A stretch of 64,000 nt of DNA. Origin: Planctobacterium marinum (GTDB lineage Bacteria; Pseudomonadota; Gammaproteobacteria; Enterobacterales; Alteromonadaceae). The notes under the pieces are model-generated. The model made no database searches, was not told the DNA's origin, and saw only the letters and a program-made list of their open reading frames with translations. The stretch spans positions 4,712,001-4,776,000 of the forward strand of contig NZ_AP027272.1 of NCBI RefSeq assembly GCF_036322805.1, given 5' to 3'. Shown piece by piece: positions 55,298-61,147 of the stretch. Numbering within the stretch: the stretch's first letter is position 1; the number at the start of each line of letters is the position of its first letter. The position numbers and the translations under genes are program-made.

Positions 55298-57823
55298 ATG
55301 AAAACTGGCTTGAGAACCACACTTTCACTTGTTGCGATGGCCTGCAGTTTGCCATCTATTGCCGCAACTGTTTCCGGAACCGTTACAGATATCAATGGCA
55401 AGCCTGTCGTGGGTGCCACTGTTCTGGTTGAAGGCAGCTCAGTAAGAGCCACTACCGATGCAGACGGTCGTTACACGCTCAACAATGTTTCCGATGACCG
55501 CGCCCATGTGCATGTGTATTCTGCGAAGCACGTGCACGGTGACAAGGAAATTTTAAATCCTGATGCCAACCACACAGCGGATTTCGTATTGCGTCCGGCT
55601 ATTATTGAAAACGTTACTGTTACCGCCAATGCGCTTGAGCGCTCGGTGCTGGAATCTACCATGCCGGTGTCGGTATTGGGCGGAGAAGAGCTGAAGCGAA
55701 ACCAGGCTGCGACCTTGGGTGACACCCTGAAAAACTTGCCGGGCGTACACAGCACCTATTTTGGTCCGGTGTCTTCCAGCCCGGTGATCCGCGGTGCTGA
55801 TGGCCCACGCGTGAAAATCGTGCAAAACGGCCTGGACAGCTCAGATGCTTCTCGCGTAGGTCCTGATCACAATGTGGCAGCAGACGGTACCAGCGCCACT
55901 CAAATAGAGGTGCTACGCGGGCCCGCCACATTACAATATGGTAATGGCGCCATTGGCGGCGTGGTAAACGTGGTAGACAACCGCATCCCACGTTATGTGC
56001 CAGACAGTGTCGAAGGTGAAGCCGAATTGCGCTACGACTCGGTATCTGACGAAGAGTTTGCCCGTATTGATTTAAATGCCGGAACCGGCAATGTTGCATT
56101 CCATTTTGATGCCTTTGACCGCCAAACGGACAACTACGACATTCCCGGTTATGCGGAAAGTGAGCCGCACGAAGGCGAGGAACCGGGAACATTGTCGAAT
56201 TCTGCCATTGATACCACGTCCTACACAGCAGGCCTGTCTTGGGTGAATGACAAAGGCTATGTGGGCTTTTCAGTGCAACAACTGGACAATCTCTATGGCG
56301 TGCCGGGACATGCTCACGGTCATGAAGATGAACACGGACACGAAGAAGAGCATGAAGAAGATCACGCTGAAGAGCACGGCGAAGAAGAAATCGTTAACCT
56401 CAATGTGGATATGCGCCGCTATCAGATAGCAGGCGAGTTCTTATCGCCTTTTACCGGCGTAAGCAAAATCAAGTTTGCCAGCGGCTTTACCGACTACGAA
56501 CACGTAGAAATTGAAGCTGGCGAAATCGGTACCACCTTTATCAATGAAACCGATGAGCACCGCATTAGTCTTGAACACGAAGGTCTTGCTGGCTGGCACG
56601 GTGTATTGGGTTTGCATTATAGCAATACCGATTACGCGGCCATTGGCGCTGAAGCGTTCACTCCCCCCAGTGAAACTGACAGCTTTGCCATGTTTCTAAT
56701 CGAAGAAAAACAGTTCGGTGATGTTACCGTGCAGCTGGGTATTCGTTACGATGCAACCGATATCGACCCAATTGATTCAATTACCTTGGAAAACTTGCAT
56801 ATTGAAGAAGAGCATCACGACGAAGAACACGAAGAAGATGAGCATGAAGGTGATGAACATGACGAACACGAAGAGCACGAAGAAACCGTTACCCTGAATC
56901 TGTTCGAGCAGTCTTTTGAGTCTTTATCTTTATCGGCAGGGGCCAACTGGCAATATCAAGAAGGTCGCTCTGTAGCCCTGTCCTTGAGTCATTCAGAACG
57001 CGCTCCCAGTCACCAGGAACTGTTTTCAGCGGGCAACCACATCGCCACTCGAACATTTGATGTGGGTACCTTGTACAGCATCAATGAGCACGGTGAATTT
57101 GGACCGGCTTTACAACAGACCGAAGAAGAAATCTCCACCAACCTGGATTTGACCTTCCGCAAATTCGATGGCGATTGGGGTTACACCGTCAGCTTGTTCT
57201 ACAACCAGGTAGATGATTACCTGTATCAGGCCGATACCGGACTATTCGCCGAGGACAGTCATGCCCATGAAGAAGATGAGCATCATGAGGAGGAGGAGCA
57301 TGATGAACACGAAGAGCATGAAGGCGACGAGCATGGTGATGAGCACGGCGAAGAGGAAGGCACTCCGGTGTTTGTATTCCAGCAACAGGACGCGACCTTT
57401 TATGGTATCGAAGCTGAATTATACAACAAACTCAGCGACAATCTGACGCTGAAAGTATACGGCGATTACATTCGCGGCAGTTTAGATCACGCGGTTAATG
57501 GTTCGCGCAATCTGCCACGTATTCCGCCCATGCGCATTGGTGCAGAGCTGGATTTCGACTGGAACAACTGGTATGGCGATGTGGGCGTGACCTGGTACGA
57601 CGATCAGACGCGTGTTTCTAATTTCGAAACAGCCACCGATGGTTACACCCTGGTTAACTTCAGTGTTAATTATCGTCAAGCCTGGCAAGGCGCAGATTGG
57701 GTGTTTTACCTGCGCGGTAAAAACCTGACGGATGAAGAAGCCCGCGTGCATACTTCATTCTTAAAAGACCTTGCTCCACTGCCTGGTCGCAGTTTCGCTG
57801 TAGGTGTTAGAGCGGAATTTTAA
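55298..57823 (+). CDS. ZnuD-like TonB-dependent zinc receptor with three His/Glu-rich loops
   Basis: The 841-residue outer-membrane receptor has a signal peptide (cut near IAA), then a carboxypeptidase-regulatory-like domain (about 25-100). A plug follows (about 115-225; SSPVIRGADGPRVKIVQNGL), then a 22-strand barrel ending in Phe. Three long His/Asp/Glu-rich segments (about 335-365, 502-531, 655-688) lie in predicted outer loops, as in zinc receptors such as ZnuD. Two Zur-like boxes precede it. It should import zinc with TonB-ExbBD. Confidence 0.93.
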   Translation: MKTGLRTTLSLVAMACSLPSIAATVSGTVTDINGKPVVGATVLVEGSSVRATTDADGRYTLNNVSDDRAHVHVYSAKHVHGDKEILNPDANHTADFVLRPAIIENVTVTANALERSVLESTMPVSVLGGEELKRNQAATLGDTLKNLPGVHSTYFGPVSSSPVIRGADGPRVKIVQNGLDSSDASRVGPDHNVAADGTSATQIEVLRGPATLQYGNGAIGGVVNVVDNRIPRYVPDSVEGEAELRYDSVSDEEFARIDLNAGTGNVAFHFDAFDRQTDNYDIPGYAESEPHEGEEPGTLSNSAIDTTSYTAGLSWVNDKGYVGFSVQQLDNLYGVPGHAHGHEDEHGHEEEHEEDHAEEHGEEEIVNLNVDMRRYQIAGEFLSPFTGVSKIKFASGFTDYEHVEIEAGEIGTTFINETDEHRISLEHEGLAGWHGVLGLHYSNTDYAAIGAEAFTPPSETDSFAMFLIEEKQFGDVTVQLGIRYDATDIDPIDSITLENLHIEEEHHDEEHEEDEHEGDEHDEHEEHEETVTLNLFEQSFESLSLSAGANWQYQEGRSVALSLSHSERAPSHQELFSAGNHIATRTFDVGTLYSINEHGEFGPALQQTEEEISTNLDLTFRKFDGDWGYTVSLFYNQVDDYLYQADTGLFAEDSHAHEEDEHHEEEEHDEHEEHEGDEHGDEHGEEEGTPVFVFQQQDATFYGIEAELYNKLSDNLTLKVYGDYIRGSLDHAVNGSRNLPRIPPMRIGAELDFDWNNWYGDVGVTWYDDQTRVSNFETATDGYTLVNFSVNYRQAWQGADWVFYLRGKNLTDEEARVHTSFLKDLAPLPGRSFAVGVRAEF

Positions 57824-57865
57824 TGCCGCTCAGCTACAAGACAAAGCGAGGCGCTTAATCCACGG

Positions 57866-57898
57866 TAAAAAGGCATCAGAATTCTGGTGCCTTTTTAT
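57866..57898 (+). terminator. rho-independent terminator of the TonB receptor gene
   Basis: The stem GGCATCAG (57872-57879) pairs with CTGGTGCC (57884-57891), with one G-U pair and an AATT loop. A-runs before and TTTTTATTT after make it a good terminator. It separates the receptor from the following Zur-linked unit. Confidence 0.85.
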
Positions 57899-58026
57899 TT
57901 CCGGCGCTCGTTCTAAAGAGTGTTGGTGGTTTATCAAATTATACCAATCAGCATTAATGATCCCCATCTGGCGCGTTACCACCAGCCACAATTTAATAAC
58001 TCTACACAAAAAAACCTTGCATCTTT
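57899..58026. other. short gap between receptor terminator and Zur-like box
   Basis: Part of the 386-base region 57824-58209 between receptor and mltC. No gene is convincing in it; short frames on both strands lack ribosome-binding sites. The region otherwise holds two terminators, a Zur-like box and the candidate RNA described separately. Confidence 0.5.
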
Positions 58027-58041
58027 TGTTATGATATAACA
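58027..58041. promoter_or_regulatory. Zur-like box upstream of the candidate small RNA
   Basis: TGTTATGATATAACA matches the other Zur-like boxes in the window and contains a TATGAT that could be a -10 element. No good -35 is visible at 17 bases. It lies between two terminators, with no gene starting directly after it. Confidence 0.75.
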
Positions 58042-58170
58042 TTATTAACTCATCGCTTTGATAGCTCACTAAAGTAGTCCGTGAGTGAGCCTGAGCCACC
58101 AGTTTTCTCATGTTGGGTATGGGGAAAACAAAGGCACCAGATAATCGCATTGATCTGGTGCCTTTTTTAT
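58042..58170 (+). ncRNA. candidate Zur-controlled small RNA or mltC leader
   Basis: Downstream of a Zur-like box, about 125 bases hold a 5' hairpin (GCTCACT 58064-58070 with AGTGAGC 58084-58090), an unpaired middle, and a strong terminator with six T residues. This is the layout of Hfq-type small RNAs. A 22-codon frame from ATG 58110 to TAA 58178 passes through the terminator but has no clear ribosome-binding site. Alternatively it is an attenuated leader of mltC, 40 bases further on. Inference only. Confidence 0.5.
58130..58170 (+). terminator. rho-independent terminator between the Zur-like box and mltC
   Basis: AAGGCACCAGAT (58131-58142) pairs perfectly over 12 bp with ATCTGGTGCCTT (58053+100, i.e. 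58153-58164), loop of ten bases, T-run 58163-58168. It is stronger than the receptor's terminator and shares its GGCA(C/T)CAG core. Confidence 0.9.
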
Positions 58171-58209
58171 TGTTTTAATAATAATTCCACTTATCTTCAT
58201 TTTACTTAA

Positions 58210-59367
58210 ATGCGCCGAATCCAATACAGCATACTTTGCTTTCTCATATCCCTGCTGCTCAGTTCTTGTACACATACGGATCGCGCCATGCTGTTAAAAG
58301 CCTCACAAACAGGTGATATCCGTCAGGTGGCAGAGTCTTATGCCAGACAAAAAGCCGTACAATATCAGAATAACCCGCAAGCCCTGATTTACGATTTAAA
58401 AAACCTAAAAGAACTACTAGATGAATTGCGCGGTAAGGCTAAGGATAAGTGGGGCGAAGAAGATACTGAAATTCCTGATAACGACACCTACGTAAAATAC
58501 ACACAAGACTATCAGGCCAGAGCCATCATTGATTTTCGCGCAGGTTACGTAACGGTAGAAACCATCAATGCACAGGACTATAAGACTCAACTCAGAGAAG
58601 CCATTATTACCACCCTGCTAACTACTGATGATCCCAATTCTACTGATATCTTCAGCGACGAAACGCCGCAATTTACTGGCGAACCCTTTTTGCATGGCCA
58701 GGCGCTGGATCAAGATGGGGTGGCTATCCGATTTCCCTGGCGCGCAGGGCGCTTTGCCGAGTATTTACTGGCCACACAGCTAAAAACCGATTCCACGGAA
58801 GCGGGCCAGCAACACTTTGTTACCTTTCCCTTGGTATCTGACCATCATGTCTTGCGCAAAAAACAATATGCTAAATATGTGCTGGCGGCGGCGTCACGCT
58901 ATCAGGTGCCCGCCGATTTAATCTACGCCATTATCGAAACAGAAAGCAGCTTCAACCCATTTGCGGTAAGCTCCGCTAATGCCTATGGTTTGATGCAAAT
59001 TATACCTGCCTCTGCAGGCAAAGATGTGTACACCCGCATCAAAAAACGCAATGACCAACCCACTCAGTCGGTATTGTTTCGCCCGGAAGAAAACATCGAC
59101 ATTGGCACCGCCTATTTACATATTCTGGATGATATTTACCTGAAGAACATCAGCAATACACTTAGCCGTGAATACGCCACCATCTCCGCTTACAATGGCG
59201 GCGCGGGCAATGTATTTAAAACCTTCAGTAGTAATCGGGAGCGGGCAACCAGTGCAATCAACAAACTCAGCGCCAGCCAGGTATACGAAAAGCTGCGCCA
59301 TCAACACCCCAAAGCAGAAAGCCGCCGCTATATAGAGAAGGTACTGACCTTTAAACGCCAGTATTAA
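58210..59367 (+). CDS. mltC: membrane-bound lytic murein transglycosylase MltC
   Basis: The 385-residue lipoprotein (lipobox LLSSC near 20) has an N-terminal DUF3393 domain and a C-terminal SLT domain. Catalytic Glu is in IIETESSFNPFAVSSANAYG near 240, followed by GLMQI. It cleaves the glycan strand of peptidoglycan from the outer membrane's inner face. Its stop overlaps the convergent yfhL stop by four bases (TTAA). Confidence 0.94.
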   Translation: MRRIQYSILCFLISLLLSSCTHTDRAMLLKASQTGDIRQVAESYARQKAVQYQNNPQALIYDLKNLKELLDELRGKAKDKWGEEDTEIPDNDTYVKYTQDYQARAIIDFRAGYVTVETINAQDYKTQLREAIITTLLTTDDPNSTDIFSDETPQFTGEPFLHGQALDQDGVAIRFPWRAGRFAEYLLATQLKTDSTEAGQQHFVTFPLVSDHHVLRKKQYAKYVLAAASRYQVPADLIYAIIETESSFNPFAVSSANAYGLMQIIPASAGKDVYTRIKKRNDQPTQSVLFRPEENIDIGTAYLHILDDIYLKNISNTLSREYATISAYNGGAGNVFKTFSSNRERATSAINKLSASQVYEKLRHQHPKAESRRYIEKVLTFKRQY

Positions 59368-59609
59368 GCAGTAAGCGCCACGTATTTAATGGCTAACTCA
59401 TCCAGTGTTTCCTGATTATCCGGGTCGACGCCAATGCATCGTATTGGGCAAACACTGACACAGGTTGGCGCATCGTAATGACCAATGCATTCGGTGCACT
59501 TGGCCGGGTCGATTTCAAAAATTTCGGCCCCCATGGTTATGGCCTGATTAGGGCACTCTGGCATGCACATGTCGCAGTTAATGCAGGTTTCTTTGATTTT
59601 TAATGCCAT
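59364..59609 (-). CDS. yfhL: YfhL-type 2[4Fe-4S] ferredoxin
   Basis: The 81-residue ferredoxin starts at ATG 59609 (a longer frame from 59666 is spurious; GAGGTG precedes this ATG). Two clusters: CINCDMCMPECPN and CTECIGHYDAPTCVSVCP, the second with the long insertion typical of YfhL-like alvin-type ferredoxins. It is one base after trhP, and a supply of electrons or clusters for TrhP is plausible. Confidence 0.93.
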   Translation of the reverse strand: MALKIKETCINCDMCMPECPNQAITMGAEIFEIDPAKCTECIGHYDAPTCVSVCPIRCIGVDPDNQETLDELAIKYVALTA

Positions 59610-59610
59610 A

Positions 59611-60999
59611 TCACACCTCGACCAACGATTCGGATTTAAACGGATTACGGGTATTGGTACCCGCATCCAGATTTCTTAACAACAACGCAAAATCCAGCGG
59701 ACCATCAACGGGCACCGGAATGCGTACCTGATGGCCACTGCCTGGCGCTACTGATACCTCGGCACCAGATTTATCCAGCATGCTTTGCAAACAAAAGGTT
59801 TGATTTCCCTGAGGTGTCATTAGCTCTAATGAGTGACCCAGTGCAAACTTGTTTTTCACCTCAACAATGGCAAATCCCGTCTGCTCACAACGCCCGAGAA
59901 TTTCCCCCACAAACTGCTGTTTGTCGCTGACGGAGCTGCCGGTGTGATAATTTTGATATTCACTGTGAGTATGACGACGCAAGAAGCCTTCGGTGTAGCC
60001 GCGGTGCGCTAAAGTTTCAAGGCTGGCCATCAGGGCATTATCGAAAGGCTTGCCCGCAAGCGCATTATCAATGGCCTGACGATAAACCTGAGCCGTTCGA
60101 GCACAGTAATAATGGGATTTAGTACGCCCTTCAATTTTTAGAGAATGCACCCCCATTTCCACCAGCCGGGGAACGTGCTGGACGGCTCGCAAATCTTTGC
60201 TGTTCATAATGTAAGTGCCGTGTTCATCTTCAAAGGCAGGCATAAACACGCCCGGCTTTTCTTTTTCTTCCAGCAAGTACACGTCTTTTACAGGCTCACC
60301 TGTACCCAGGGTAGGCTCCACTATCTCAGGCTTGTGTTGATGCACGATGTCGCCGCTTTCAGTTTCTTGCCCCGGCTGCACATCGTATTGCCAGCGGCAC
60401 GCATTGGTGCAGGTGCCTTGATTGGGATCTCGCTTGTTCATATAACCGGAAAGCAAACAGCGCCCGGAATAGGCCATACACAAGGCACCATGAACGAATA
60501 CTTCCAATTCAGTATCAGGCACTTTTTGTCGGATCTCAGCAATTTCTTCCAGGGATAATTCCCGAGACAGGATCACGCGCTCTATGCCTTGTTTGGCCCA
60601 AAACTGCACACTGGCGTAATTAACGGCATTGGCCTGCACGGAAAGATGTATCGCCGTATCAGGGAAGGCTTCACGCACCAACATGATCAAACCAGGATCA
60701 GACATGATCAACGCATCTGGCTGCATGGCAATTACAGGCTCAATGTCTTTCAGGTAGCTTGTCACCTTGCTGTTGTGGGGCGCGATATTACTCACCACAT
60801 AAAACTTTTTCCCTGAGTCGTGGGCTTCCTTAATACCTACAGCAAGATTCTGGGTGTTAAACTCGTTATTGCGCACCCGAAGCGAATAGCGCGGTTGACC
60901 GGCATACACCGCATCCGCACCATAGGCAAAGGCATAACGCATGTTGCGCAAACTACCCGCAGGCAATAACAATTCAGGAGAAAAAGAAGAACTTTGCAA
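59611..60999 (-). CDS. trhP: TrhP (YegQ), tRNA U34 5-hydroxyuridine synthesis protein
   Basis: The 462-residue U32-peptidase-family protein has the signature EVFVHGALCMAYSGRCLLS near 168, with Cys residues for an iron-sulfur cluster, and a C-terminal beta-barrel domain. In E. coli TrhP makes ho5U34 in tRNA from prephenate. Pairing with a ferredoxin gene fits this iron-sulfur function. Confidence 0.93.
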   Translation of the reverse strand: MQSSSFSPELLLPAGSLRNMRYAFAYGADAVYAGQPRYSLRVRNNEFNTQNLAVGIKEAHDSGKKFYVVSNIAPHNSKVTSYLKDIEPVIAMQPDALIMSDPGLIMLVREAFPDTAIHLSVQANAVNYASVQFWAKQGIERVILSRELSLEEIAEIRQKVPDTELEVFVHGALCMAYSGRCLLSGYMNKRDPNQGTCTNACRWQYDVQPGQETESGDIVHQHKPEIVEPTLGTGEPVKDVYLLEEKEKPGVFMPAFEDEHGTYIMNSKDLRAVQHVPRLVEMGVHSLKIEGRTKSHYYCARTAQVYRQAIDNALAGKPFDNALMASLETLAHRGYTEGFLRRHTHSEYQNYHTGSSVSDKQQFVGEILGRCEQTGFAIVEVKNKFALGHSLELMTPQGNQTFCLQSMLDKSGAEVSVAPGSGHQVRIPVPVDGPLDFALLLRNLDAGTNTRNPFKSESLVEV

Positions 61000-61105
61000 T
61001 GCAGAAATCCGCCCAAAAATTAAACAAGGGCGCGCATTTTAGGGAGTTAGCTTGTGGGGCTCAATGCCAGAGTGAGCAAAGTCTCACAAAGTTTGATCTG
61101 GATCA

Positions 61106-61134
61106 TAAAAGCTCGCTCGACGTATCGAGCGAGC
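61106..61134 (-). terminator. rho-independent terminator of the RND permease gene
   Basis: GCTCGCTCGA (61111-61120) pairs perfectly with TCGAGCGAGC (61125-61134) over a four-base loop; the minus strand continues TTTTATG. It lies 14 bases past the permease stop. Confidence 0.85.
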
Positions 61135-61147
61135 CGATTAAAAACAA

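Noticed and set aside
55656-56192. 178-codon minus-strand open frame
   Set aside because: It is antisense to the plug region of the TonB receptor, with a composition typical of a shadow frame.
57830-58150. 106-codon minus-strand open frame over the candidate small RNA
   Set aside because: It crosses two terminators and a Zur-like box and has no recognisable domain or ribosome-binding site.
60145-60558. 137-codon plus-strand open frame
   Set aside because: It is antisense to trhP and lacks a domain or start signal.
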